This document shows, in pieces, positions 50,996 to 59,230 of a stretch of DNA of 64,000 bases. Position 1 is the stretch's first letter. Each line of letters starts with the position of its first letter. The translations under genes and the position numbers were made by a program. Under the pieces are notes generated by a model. The model was not told the origin of the DNA, searched no databases, and saw only the letters and a program-made list of their open reading frames with translations. Source of the stretch: an uncultured Eubacteriales bacterium. GTDB taxonomy: Bacteria > Bacillota > Clostridia > Oscillospirales > CAG-272. The stretch spans positions 62,001-126,000 of the forward strand of contig CAKVOU010000004.1 of assembly GCA_934796165.1 (NCBI GenBank), given 5' to 3'.

Positions 50996-52666
50996 ATGGG
51001 AAAAGGAAGCAGATCAAGAGCTGTTCACGCAGAAGAAAAGCTCAATAACCCCGAAAAATTCAACAAAAAGCAGCACAAGCCGGCGCCGAAGTGGGTAGCT
51101 CCCCTCATTGCCCTGGTTCTGGTGTTGGCAGTCGTTGTGGGAGTGGTATTCAGCATTCTCAACGTCAACGGTGTCATGCGTCGCGCAAAGACCTCGGTTT
51201 CTTCCGAAAACTATACGGTCACCGGCACCATGATGTCGGTTTATTACAACGGCACCCTGCAGGCGTACAACATGCAGGCTTACCAGTACGCATACTATTA
51301 TTCCGCAATCTACGGCTCGAGCAGCGGGAAAACCCTGTCCGACTGGTATCAGCAGCTGCTCGGCTACAACCCCAACAAGGAACTGAACAAACAGGTCAAG
51401 GACAAAAAAACCGGCTCCACCTGGTTTGATTACTTCCTTTCGAGCACCAAGAACAGCGTCAAGAGCATGCTGGTGTACTGTGAGGCGGCAAAGGCTGCCG
51501 GCTTCACCTTAAGCGATGAGGATAAGGCTACCATCGACAAGGAAGTGGCAAGCCTCAAGGAGACCGCAAGCAAGAACAGCATGAGCCTCTCTTCCTATAT
51601 TTCCAAGAACTACGGAACCGGTGTCAAAGAGAAGGACTTCCGTGCGGCATATGAGCTGCAGCTGCTTGCAAGCAAGTATCAGGAAAAGGTCAAGTCCGAG
51701 CTGGACGGCAGCATCACCGAGGACGCTATCAACAAGTACTATGACGAGCACAAGACCGACTTCTCCGTGATCCGTTACTTCAGCTACACGGCTGACACCA
51801 AGACCGATGAAATGGTTGAGGCAGCAAAGAAGCTGGCTGAGGCAACGACCTATGACGAATTCAAGACGATGTTCACCGAATTCTACAAGAAGGAAAGCGG
51901 CAATAAAGACAAGTCGGAAGAGGATGTCAAGAAGGAAGTAGAAAAGCTCCTGGAAGACAAGACCACCAAGCTCGCATACGACGACCGCAACACGAAGGAC
52001 AACTATCAGGAATGGATGTTCTCCGGCGAATGGAAGGGCGACAAGGACAAGAACCCCGGCGATGTCAAGGTCGGCAAGACCTTCGTCGTGGAAGGATCCA
52101 AGAAGTGCGTGATCTATCACCTCATCACTGTTCCGGAAAAGAACACCTATCTGACGAAGCAGGATATTTCCTACCTCCCCATTACCGTCAATCCGGAAAT
52201 CACCAAGCCCTCTCTCCTTGAGACCTTTGCTAACTCCGTGTTTGAGAAATTCGAAGCTGGCGAGCATACGTCCGAGGCAATGAAGAAGCTTGCGGAGGAC
52301 TTCAACAAGGAGATCTCCGACGAAGCAAAGCAGCTCAAGTTCACCAACATTGCGGAATACTCCTCCTCGAACAAAGTCAAGGTAACGGAAGTGGACGACT
52401 GGATTGAGGATGCAAAGGTGGGCGATTACAAGCTCATCAAGGCGGAGATCAGCACGACGGAAAAGGGTGAGGACGGCAAGGACAAGACCGTCAAGAAGGA
52501 CGCCTACTACCTCGTTCTGGTCAACAAGGGTACCGAAATCTGGCACGAAGGTTGCCACGACAAGGTGCTCAGCAACCTGCAGGAGGAGTGGTTCAAGGCT
52601 GCGTCCGAAAAGCACAGTGTCACCTTTGACGACAAATACTGCGGAACCTATTCCAACTACAACTGA
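50996..52666 (+). CDS. membrane-anchored PrsA/SurA-like foldase (peptidyl-prolyl isomerase family)
   Basis: 556 aa. A short basic cytoplasmic end, one membrane anchor (about 33-56) and a large Lys/Glu-rich extracellular part. Residues about 100-260 resemble the SurA/PrsA N-terminal chaperone domain (LVYCEAAKAAGFTLSDEDKA, ELQLLASKYQEKVKSELDGS, ITEDAINKYYDEHKTDFSVI). A parvulin-type PPIase core is not obvious, so it may be chaperone only. The ATG at 50996 follows AAGGTGG. Predicted role: folding of secreted proteins at the membrane. Confidence 0.7.
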   Translation: MGKGSRSRAVHAEEKLNNPEKFNKKQHKPAPKWVAPLIALVLVLAVVVGVVFSILNVNGVMRRAKTSVSSENYTVTGTMMSVYYNGTLQAYNMQAYQYAYYYSAIYGSSSGKTLSDWYQQLLGYNPNKELNKQVKDKKTGSTWFDYFLSSTKNSVKSMLVYCEAAKAAGFTLSDEDKATIDKEVASLKETASKNSMSLSSYISKNYGTGVKEKDFRAAYELQLLASKYQEKVKSELDGSITEDAINKYYDEHKTDFSVIRYFSYTADTKTDEMVEAAKKLAEATTYDEFKTMFTEFYKKESGNKDKSEEDVKKEVEKLLEDKTTKLAYDDRNTKDNYQEWMFSGEWKGDKDKNPGDVKVGKTFVVEGSKKCVIYHLITVPEKNTYLTKQDISYLPITVNPEITKPSLLETFANSVFEKFEAGEHTSEAMKKLAEDFNKEISDEAKQLKFTNIAEYSSSNKVKVTEVDDWIEDAKVGDYKLIKAEISTTEKGEDGKDKTVKKDAYYLVLVNKGTEIWHEGCHDKVLSNLQEEWFKAASEKHSVTFDDKYCGTYSNYN

Positions 52667-52686
52667 TCGTAACAAATCTTTGATAG

Positions 52687-52722
52687 AACAGAATGGCATG
52701 GCATCGTCCGTGCCATTTTGTT
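52687..52722 (+). terminator. probable terminator after the foldase gene
   Basis: AATGGCA / TGCCATT stem, extended by AACA/TGTT, followed by a short T-rich stretch. 20 bp after the stop. Confidence 0.55.
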
Positions 52723-52891
52723 CAAGCGGAAAAACCGTTCCCACTGCTACTGCATATACTGCCGGTAGTGGTTCGTTGCGTACCGGTCGCCATGGAATCC
52801 GGGCTGTTACTGTATTGCGTTATCCCTGTACAGCGGATGTGTGCGCGGGATTCCCGCGATCCGGTAAAATTCAACTGAAGGATGATGAACA

Positions 52892-53545
52892 ATGATACTT
52901 GATGCCAAAGAAACCACGGTTGCCTACCGTTGCCCGCACTGCGGCTCCGGTGTGATGAGCATTGTCGGTGTCTTTTCCCTGACTGCGGACATGGTGAAGC
53001 TCAAGTGTACCTGCAAAAAGAGCGAAATGCCGATTGTACACCGGGCAGACGGCAAGATCACGCTGACGGTGCCGTGCATGGTCTGTCCCAAGCCGCACAC
53101 CTTTACGCTCTCTCCGGCAGTCTTCTTTGACAAGGACCTGTTTGTGCTCTCCTGCCCGTATACGGACGTCAACATCTGTTTTATCGGCGAAGCTAACCAC
53201 GTCAAGGCGGAGCTTGCGCGTTCGGAGCTGGAGCTTCTGGACCTCCTTGAAAAGTGTGGGGTAAACAGTCTGGAGGCGCTTCATGCCAACGAAGAGGACC
53301 TTCCGGATCCGCAGATCAATGAGATCATCATGTACGTCATCAATGAGCTGGACGCAGAGGGAAAGATCTTCTGCAAATGCGACCCTGCGTCGGAGGACTT
53401 TGCCAACCGAACATTCGACGCGGAGGTGTTGGACGGAGGAATCCGGGTAACCTGCCGCAAATGCGGTGCGTCGCGCCTGATCCCGACCGATTCCCTGCTT
53501 GGTGCGCACGCGTTCCTCGAGTGCGACAGCCTGCAATTGGAATAA
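52892..53545 (+). CDS. Cys-rich CpXC-like protein of unknown function
   Basis: 217 aa. It starts with YRCPHCGSGVMSIVGVFSLT, then CTCK, VPCMVCPKPHTF and CPY, and near the C-terminus has CKCD and TCRKCGASRLI. The paired cysteines suggest two zinc sites, one at each end, with an acidic helical segment (ARSELELLDLLEKCGVNSLE) between them. No enzyme motif seen. A conserved-looking protein without known role. The ATG follows AAGGA by nine bases. It ends at the strong hairpin 53557-53601. Confidence 0.7.
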   Translation: MILDAKETTVAYRCPHCGSGVMSIVGVFSLTADMVKLKCTCKKSEMPIVHRADGKITLTVPCMVCPKPHTFTLSPAVFFDKDLFVLSCPYTDVNICFIGEANHVKAELARSELELLDLLEKCGVNSLEALHANEEDLPDPQINEIIMYVINELDAEGKIFCKCDPASEDFANRTFDAEVLDGGIRVTCRKCGASRLIPTDSLLGAHAFLECDSLQLE

Positions 53546-53556
53546 AATTTTAGATA

Positions 53557-53601
53557 CGCAAAAGCCGTTCCGTCGCCTATGGCGACGGAACGGCTTTTGC
53601 G
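53557..53601. terminator. 21-bp perfect hairpin terminator between convergent genes
   Basis: Arms 53557-53577 and 53581-53601 with loop TAT. A/T-rich ends on both sides allow use in both directions. Confidence 0.85.
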
Positions 53602-53614
53602 TGATTCGGAACCA

Positions 53615-53697
53615 GCCGCGGGGGACGGGCGGCGGAAGTCGCCGCCGAGCCGCCGGAGTTGGCGAGGCGGTGGCGGAAGTCGCCCGTCCCCCGCGGC
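53615..53697 (+). repeat. GC-rich structured element, copy B
   Basis: Perfect 16-bp outer arms (53615-53630 with 53682-53697) enclose the 51-nt core 53631-53681: purine strands CGGAAG on both sides, an inner helix with tandem G-A mismatches, and loop GCCGGAGTT at 53652-53660. It ends 9 bp from the stop of the DUF1934 gene. Confidence 0.85.
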
Positions 53698-53706
53698 GCG
53701 AAACGG

Positions 53707-54294
53707 TCAGCTCTGTACGGATTCCTCCCCCGTCGGGAAAGGAGAATCGCAGAGATCACGCAGTACGAGCGACAGTTTGCAATGCGCAGACTGTGCTCCG
53801 CGGATTTCAATGATATATTCGAGATTGATCTTCCCCTCTTCCGCAAAACGGTTATCGACCGAAATCGTATAAACACACACCTCAAACGGCATGATCGTGG
53901 TATGATAGGAACAGATATAACGTTTCCCGGCTTCAAAGCTGAGTGCCGTATAGACCGTGCCGCTCCGCACCATTGACAAAAACTGCGGATCGGATCGATT
54001 GAAAGCAACCAGAGTTCTGTCGCCCTCCATCCCCGAAAGACGGTTCTCCGTGTACCGGATCTCAACGCGATCTCCGTCATCGTGTATGGAACCCTCCGTG
54101 GTCAGTTCCATCACCAAGGGGTCTTCCCGCTCCTTTGTCTCTGTATCCGGTACTTCGGAACGCATTTCCTCAGCAGTGGGAAAAGAGAGGTATCCATCCG
54201 GCAGTCCGTTCTCCTCAACATCGGTGAGATCCAACAGGCTTCCGGCGACCCCGTGCCATTCGGTACGGAGTGAAATTCGGATCTTTTTCAGCAT
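53707..54294 (-). CDS. DUF1934 (YwiB-like) beta-barrel protein
   Basis: 195 aa. The family's small lipocalin-like beta-barrel pattern: VMELTTEGSIHDDGDRVEIR, YTENRLSGMEGDRTLVAFN, SFEAGKRYICSYHTTIMPFE, KINLEYIIEI. Function unknown. Its N-terminal 60 residues include an acidic stretch not present in shorter homologues. It overlaps the NUDIX gene by 7 bp, so they are co-translated. Confidence 0.8.
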   Translation of the reverse strand: MLKKIRISLRTEWHGVAGSLLDLTDVEENGLPDGYLSFPTAEEMRSEVPDTETKEREDPLVMELTTEGSIHDDGDRVEIRYTENRLSGMEGDRTLVAFNRSDPQFLSMVRSGTVYTALSFEAGKRYICSYHTTIMPFEVCVYTISVDNRFAEEGKINLEYIIEIRGAQSAHCKLSLVLRDLCDSPFPTGEESVQS

Positions 54295-54854
54295 AGTGCT
54301 TCCTTTTCCCTCCGTTTCATTTCATAAACCCGCATGACCGCCGCCTGTGTCTTGGCATCCGGAATCTCTCCAGCAAGAATGCGGTCAACCAACTCATTAA
54401 GCGGAATGCGGACGATTTCCAGGCATTCATCCTCGTCCGGATCCGTTTCCCCGATTGTCAACTCTTCTGCAAGGTACATATGAATCACCTCATCGAAAAT
54501 CGCCGGCGAGGAATACAGCTTGCCGAGTGATGTGAGTTTTGCGGTATGCGCGCCTGTCTCTTCACGCAACTCGCGAAGAGCAGCCTCCCGCGGATCTTCC
54601 TCACTCGAATCAAGCTTGCCGGCGGGAATCTCGGTGAGCACCTCGTAATGCGGATACCGGAACTGCCGGACACAAATGACCTCTCCGTCCCCGGTCAGCG
54701 GGACAACACATACAGCGCCCACATGACGCACAACCTCTCTGGTGGAGGTCCGCCCGTTCGGAAGCGCGACCTTATCCTGGATCAGGTGCGTGACCCGACC
54801 TTTGAATATTTCCTCGGAGGAAAGCTTTTTTTCCTCAAAGTCCCTAAATTCCAT
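54288..54854 (-). CDS. NUDIX hydrolase, ADP-ribose pyrophosphatase type
   Basis: 188 aa. The NUDIX box is complete: G(x5)E(x7)REExEE in GKLDSSEEDPREAALRELRE then ETGA. Before it, VRQFRYPHYEVLTEIPAGKL is typical of ADP-ribose diphosphatases (NudF/YqkG). It hydrolyses ADP-ribose to AMP and ribose-5-phosphate. The ATG at 54854 follows AAGGGA by about ten bases. First gene of a two-gene unit with DUF1934. Confidence 0.9.
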   Translation of the reverse strand: MEFRDFEEKKLSSEEIFKGRVTHLIQDKVALPNGRTSTREVVRHVGAVCVVPLTGDGEVICVRQFRYPHYEVLTEIPAGKLDSSEEDPREAALRELREETGAHTAKLTSLGKLYSSPAIFDEVIHMYLAEELTIGETDPDEDECLEIVRIPLNELVDRILAGEIPDAKTQAAVMRVYEMKRREKEALC

Positions 54855-55101
54855 ATAAAGCACTTCCCTTTTCTGCTGAATTTTTGGCGCGCAACACGCG
54901 GCGCACCCATCCACACATTTCCAACCGGAAAGCTACCGATGCCGCCAAGATGCACCGGGATCCCCAAAGGATGCCGAAACCATTGACAAACAACAAAAAG
55001 CACATCAGAAGTCACGGCAGACGAAAAAGAGACTTACCTCTCGGCAAGTCCCGCTTCGCTTCTGCACGGAAAAGGTCCGCGCAGGATGGGCAAAAACATG
55101 G

Positions 55102-55174
55102 TGACCCGCCGGGGACTCGAACTCCGGACCCCTTGATTAAAAGTCAAGTGCTCTACCTTCTGAGCTAGCGGGTC
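55102..55174 (-). tRNA. tRNA-Lys (anticodon UUU)
   Basis: 73 nt without encoded CCA. Acceptor GACCCGC / GCGGGTC with discriminator A, D arm GCTC...GAGC, anticodon stem CTTGA / TCAAG with loop CTTTTAA (anticodon TTT), T loop TTCGAGT with one A-C mismatch in the T stem. Its own promoter lies directly upstream. Confidence 0.95.
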
Positions 55175-55191
55175 AAATCACGTACCTGTAT

Positions 55192-55220
55192 ATCCTATCA
55201 CAAAACCGTGCGTTTGTCAA
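55192..55220 (-). promoter_or_regulatory. promoter of tRNA-Lys
   Basis: Minus strand: -35 TTGACA (55215-55220), 17 bp, -10 TAGGAT (55192-55197). Confidence 0.8.
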
Positions 55221-55391
55221 CGGATATTTCAAATTTTTCTGAAAAATCGGGCGGTTTTACGGCATTCCCTTCCGGCACCTGTCACTGCGGTACTTTAGAT
55301 ACACGGAATCATGCCACAACCAGGCGCACGAAGCCGAATATACATAAAATCATTCGGCATATTACGGCCGTCGGTCGGTAACGCCACGGAT

Positions 55392-55469
55392 GCCGCGCGC
55401 GGGCGACTTCCGCCACCGCCGTGCCAACTCCGGCGGCTCGGCGGCGACTTCCGCCGCCCCGCGCGCGGC
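55392..55469 (-). repeat. GC-rich structured element, copy C
   Basis: Opposite orientation. Arms GCCGCGCGCGGGC (55392-55404) and its complement (55456-55469, one bulged C) enclose a 51-nt core that matches copy B at 49 of 51 positions. It begins 13 bp after the stop of the flavodoxin gene on the same strand. Confidence 0.85.
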
Positions 55470-55482
55470 GTCCCCCGTGTCC

Positions 55483-56022
55483 TCAACTCTCCCGGGTCTT
55501 CTCCCGCAAGAGCGCAGCCCGAAGATGTGTCGCCATCCGGCTGATATTTTCCGGCAGGATCGCCGGAAGCGTTTTCTCGTACTGCCCCTCATCGTGTTCG
55601 GTACTGTTCAGAATCGAGGAGCGCATGAAATAAACCGCGATTTTTTCAAATCCGTGAAACCGCGCAAGATCCAGGCTTCCGCCGAAACATTCCACGTCAA
55701 ACGCACGACTGACACAGTCCTTTGGCAGGCAACGTGAAATATAATCCTCTATGTTCTGGATCTCCCCGCAGCAAAGAAACAAGCCAAGCGGTTTCTCCGT
55801 CAATGCTCCCTCGTTCCGGGCAAGAAATTCCCGAAAACGGCGATCCGTCTTTCCGAACCGGACATAACTCCCCGCGATCACCGCGTCATATTCCGATACA
55901 TCCGGAGTTTTCCGCGCCAGGTTGACAAGCGTGACATCGGTCCCGTGAAGCTGCCGGCACAGCATTTCGGCGCAGTCAGAAACGGTTCCGCTCTTTGAAG
56001 CATACGCGATCAGAATTTTCAT
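55483..56022 (-). CDS. flavodoxin-domain protein (HemG/FldA-like)
   Basis: 179 aa. FMN-binding P-loop KILIAYASKSGTVSDCAEML at the start, then AVIAGSYVRFGKTDRRFREF and GLFLCCGEIQNIEDYISRCL, the layout of flavodoxin_5 (protoporphyrinogen-oxidase-like) proteins. An electron carrier or small oxidoreductase. Partner unknown. The ATG at 56022 follows GGAGG. Monocistronic by appearance. Confidence 0.85.
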   Translation of the reverse strand: MKILIAYASKSGTVSDCAEMLCRQLHGTDVTLVNLARKTPDVSEYDAVIAGSYVRFGKTDRRFREFLARNEGALTEKPLGLFLCCGEIQNIEDYISRCLPKDCVSRAFDVECFGGSLDLARFHGFEKIAVYFMRSSILNSTEHDEGQYEKTLPAILPENISRMATHLRAALLREKTRES

Positions 56023-56199
56023 CTTTTCCTCCGATTCTGCCGGATGCACTACGATCCGGTACCGTTTTTTTGAGTATAGCACATTTTCACTCCGGATGCA
56101 AGACCGGAGGGTAAACCTGTCTCCGCCAGACCGTTTTTTCAACCCAAGGGTCGAAATCCGCCGGGACATGCGCAGAAAAAATCTGTCTTTAACCAAAAA

Positions 56200-56223
56200 G
56201 CGGGAGGAATCGCTTCCTCCCGC
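56200..56223 (-). terminator. terminator of hpf
   Basis: Stem GCGGGAGGAA / TTCCTCCCGC with a 4-nt loop. On the minus strand five T follow. Confidence 0.85.
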
Positions 56224-56251
56224 AAAGAGCCAATTATTCGATTCCGTCGGA

Positions 56252-56779
56252 TCAATGACGAGGAACAATCAGTCCGTATGCCCCGTCCTTGCGCTTATAA
56301 ACCACACAGGTGTCATCGCCTTCCTGATCATTGAACACAAAGAAATTGTGTCCGAGCAGGTTCATCTGCATGATCGCCTCCTCCGGCGACATCGGGTTGA
56401 ATTCGAACTCCTTGGTCCGGATAATGAACTCCGGCTGATCTTCGGTTTCATCGAATTCCTGCACGACCGGATACTCAAATGCATCGGCGCGAATGCGCTT
56501 TTCAAGCCGTGTCTTGTTCTTGCGGATCTGGCGTTCAATGATATCTATGGATTCATCCAACGCATCGCGGAAATTATCCGACTGTACCTCGCTGCGGAAC
56601 AGCGTACCGGATGCGTTGATCGTGATTTCAAGCGTGGAAACATCATGCTTGCGACTGAGTGTAACGGTTGCTTCCGGCTCTGTCCAGAAGAACCGATCCA
56701 GCTTGGAGAGTTTCTCCGCGACGAGCGCCTTGGTGGTCTCGAACACGTTCATTTGTCTTCCGACGACGGTAATTTTCAT
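56252..56779 (-). CDS. hpf: ribosome hibernation-promoting factor, long form
   Basis: 175 aa. The N-terminal HPF/RaiA domain (MKITVVGRQMNVFETTKALV, LDRFFWTEPEATVTLSRKHD) plus the C-terminal dimerisation domain of long HPF (KEFEFNPMSPEEAIMQMNLL, GHNFFVFNDQEGDDTCVVYK). It joins 70S ribosomes into inactive 100S dimers in stationary phase. The ATG at 56779 follows AAGGAGG. Confidence 0.97.
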   Translation of the reverse strand: MKITVVGRQMNVFETTKALVAEKLSKLDRFFWTEPEATVTLSRKHDVSTLEITINASGTLFRSEVQSDNFRDALDESIDIIERQIRKNKTRLEKRIRADAFEYPVVQEFDETEDQPEFIIRTKEFEFNPMSPEEAIMQMNLLGHNFFVFNDQEGDDTCVVYKRKDGAYGLIVPRH

Positions 56780-56842
56780 AATTTTATCCTCCTTGCTTCC
56801 GGAAAATCCGCCTTCTGACACGGTGGAGTTTCCTGTATTTTT

Positions 56843-56871
56843 ATTGTAGCATAAGAAATACTTTTTGTAAA
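56843..56871 (-). promoter_or_regulatory. promoter of hpf
   Basis: Minus strand: -35 TTTACA (56866-56871), 17 bp, -10 TACAAT (56843-56848). Confidence 0.75.
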
Positions 56872-56944
56872 GTATTTCACAGAAATTTTCACTTGCCCGT
56901 CACCCGGTTTGTTTAATGTGACGAAATCCGACAGAAAGTGAGCA

Positions 56945-56973
56945 TTGACACCCCACATAAAAACTGGTATAAT
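56945..56973 (+). promoter_or_regulatory. consensus promoter of ligA
   Basis: -35 TTGACA (56945-56950), 17 bp, -10 TATAAT (56968-56973). Confidence 0.9.
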
Positions 56974-57010
56974 AAATAGTGGGTGTGTTTACACACAGGA
57001 GGAAAACGGA

Positions 57011-59026
57011 ATGGATACGAGTCGCAATAATTCTCTGACGGAAACCGAGGCGCACATGAGGAAGCTCCGCGCGGAGCTGACCTATCACGCGAAAAAATAT
57101 TATGTGGACGATGCGCCGGAAATCTCGGATTTTGAATATGACCGGATGTATGCCGAATTGCAGCGTCTGGAAGCAGAGCATCCTGAATTTGACGATCCCG
57201 CGTCCCCGACCCATCGCGTGGGCGGAAAACCGCTGGACAAATTCAACAAAGTGACACACGCGGTACAGATGAATTCACTTGCCGACGTGTTTTCCTTTGA
57301 CGAGCTTGCGGGATTTCTGGACGGCGTTGCGCGGGTCGTACCGGACACGCTCTATTCCGTGGAGCCGAAGATTGACGGCTTGTCCGTTTCCCTCAGATAT
57401 GAAAAGGGCGTTCTTGTGACGGGCGCGACGCGCGGCGACGGTTTTGTCGGCGAGGACGTCACGCAGAACATCAAAACGATTTTCTCGATCCCTCTGACGC
57501 TCCCGGAGCCGCTCGACCTGACGGTGCGCGGTGAGGTCTATATGCCGCGGCGTGTATTTGAGAGACTCAACGCCGTGCGTGAAGCGCGAGGAGAGACCTT
57601 GTTTGCCAATCCCCGCAATGCGGCGGCAGGTTCTCTCCGTCAGCTTGACCCGAAGATCACGGCGGAACGCGCGCTTGACATTTTTGTATTCAATTTTCAG
57701 GAAGGCGATCTGTATGCGGACGGGCACAAGCCGGTCTCGCACACCGAAACGCTGAACCGTTTATCGGAACTCGGCTTTCACGTGCTGGAGGACCGTGCGC
57801 TTGTCCGGACAAAAGAAGAAATTTTCCGGCACATCGAAAAACTCGGCGAAAAGCGTTCTGAACTCGGCTACGACATTGACGGCGTGGTCATCAAGGTGGA
57901 TGACCTTGCAGAACGAGTAAGTCTCGGTGAGGGCACCAAAACGCCGAACTGGGCGGTCGCGTACAAATTTCCGCCCGAACAGAAAGAGACAAAGCTCCGC
58001 GGGATCACGGTACAGGTCGGCAGAACAGGGGTTTTGACGCCGACGGCGGAACTGGCGCCGGTACGGCTTGCCGGATCTACGGTTTCCCGTGCGACGCTCC
58101 ACAACCTGGACTACATCCGGGACAAGGGTATCATGATCGGGGATATCGTCACGGTACAAAAGGCGGGCGACATCATTCCCGAGGTCGTACAGACGCATCC
58201 GGAAAAGAGAGACGGCAGCGAGCAGGAGTTTCAGATGCCGACGCGGTGCCCTTCCTGCGGCGAGCCGGTTTTCCGCGACGAGGACGAGGGCGCGGCGATC
58301 CGCTGCACCAACTCCGCCTGCCCCGCGCAGATCTCGCGCAGTATTGAGCATTTCGCATCCAAGGGTGCGATGAACATTGACGGGCTTGGTCCCCAGATTA
58401 TTGAGCTTTTGCTTGCCAACGGCAGAATTCACGACGCGGCGGATCTGTATACGCTCTCTGTGGAGGATCTGGCGGGACTTGACCGGATGGGCAACAAATC
58501 CGCCGGAAATCTGGTAGCGGCGATTGACCGTTCGCGTTCTGCCGGGCTGGAGCGTCTGCTGGTTGCGCTGGGCATCCGCAACGTCGGTGAAGTGGCGGCG
58601 GAAGCGCTTGCCGCGCGGTTCGGAACATTGGACGCCTGTGCGGCGGCAACCGTGGACGAGCTGCTCGCGATCGATGATTTCGGACAGATCACGGCAGATT
58701 GTGTTGTGAACTTCTTCTCGCATCCGCAAAACGTGTCCCTGTGTCTGCGCCTGAAGGCGGCTGGTGTGCTCACGGTAGCGACCGCCGCGCCAGCCGGAGA
58801 CAAATTTGCGGGGCTGACCTTTGTGCTGACGGGGACACTCCCGACGCTGTCGCGCGACGAAGCGGCGAAACGCATCAAGGCAAACGGCGGAAAAGTCTCC
58901 GGATCGGTCTCGAAAAAAACGGACTATGTTGTCGCCGGCGAGGCTGCCGGTTCCAAGCTGACCAAGGCGCAGGAGCTGGGTGTCAGAGTGATCGACGAAG
59001 CGGAATTGCTCCGGCTGATCGGGTAA
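57011..59026 (+). CDS. ligA: NAD-dependent DNA ligase
   Basis: 671 aa. All modules are present: Ia domain (YHAKKYYVDDAPEISDFEYD), nucleotidyltransferase with Lys120 in EPKIDGLS, OB fold (VGRTGVLTPTAELAPVRLAG), four-Cys zinc finger (CPSC...CTNSAC), HhH region and BRCT (FAGLTFVLTGTLPTLSRDEA). It seals nicks in replication and repair using NAD. The ATG at 57011 follows AGGAGG by eight bases. Confidence 0.98.
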   Translation: MDTSRNNSLTETEAHMRKLRAELTYHAKKYYVDDAPEISDFEYDRMYAELQRLEAEHPEFDDPASPTHRVGGKPLDKFNKVTHAVQMNSLADVFSFDELAGFLDGVARVVPDTLYSVEPKIDGLSVSLRYEKGVLVTGATRGDGFVGEDVTQNIKTIFSIPLTLPEPLDLTVRGEVYMPRRVFERLNAVREARGETLFANPRNAAAGSLRQLDPKITAERALDIFVFNFQEGDLYADGHKPVSHTETLNRLSELGFHVLEDRALVRTKEEIFRHIEKLGEKRSELGYDIDGVVIKVDDLAERVSLGEGTKTPNWAVAYKFPPEQKETKLRGITVQVGRTGVLTPTAELAPVRLAGSTVSRATLHNLDYIRDKGIMIGDIVTVQKAGDIIPEVVQTHPEKRDGSEQEFQMPTRCPSCGEPVFRDEDEGAAIRCTNSACPAQISRSIEHFASKGAMNIDGLGPQIIELLLANGRIHDAADLYTLSVEDLAGLDRMGNKSAGNLVAAIDRSRSAGLERLLVALGIRNVGEVAAEALAARFGTLDACAAATVDELLAIDDFGQITADCVVNFFSHPQNVSLCLRLKAAGVLTVATAAPAGDKFAGLTFVLTGTLPTLSRDEAAKRIKANGGKVSGSVSKKTDYVVAGEAAGSKLTKAQELGVRVIDEAELLRLIG

Positions 59027-59046
59027 AGGGATTTACAGAGAAGCAA

Positions 59047-59116
59047 GCCCCCGGGGCGGCGGAGTCGCCGCCGAGCCGCTGCAAGTGGCGGGGTGGCGGA
59101 ATAGTCGCCCCGGGGC
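59047..59116 (+). repeat. GC-rich structured element, copy D (degenerate)
   Basis: Arms about 10 bp (59048-59057 with 59107-59116). The core is 49 nt, with the left purine strand one A shorter and loop GCTGCAAGT. 20 bp after the ligA stop. Confidence 0.65.
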
Positions 59117-59135
59117 GTGACCAGATGAGCAAAAA

Positions 59136-59213
59136 GCCCTGCGGGCGGCGGAAGTCCCGCATGGCGGCGTCGAAGCTGCCGGCAGGCGGGGCGGAAGTCG
59201 CCCGGGGGGCTTG
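59136..59213 (+). repeat. GC-rich structured element, copy E (inner helix replaced)
   Basis: Outer arms 59136-59146 and 59200-59210 pair with two mismatches. Both CGGAAG strands are kept (core 59147-59199), but the inside is a different, still self-complementary sequence (GGCGGC with GCTGCC). 17 bp from the amidase stop. Confidence 0.6.
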
Positions 59214-59230
59214 GCTTGGATACCCCTTTC

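Larger units (their letters stand above)
55175..55482. other. spacer between tRNA-Lys and the flavodoxin gene
   Basis: 308 bp with the tRNA promoter and GC-rich element copy C. Nothing else seen. Confidence 0.7.
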
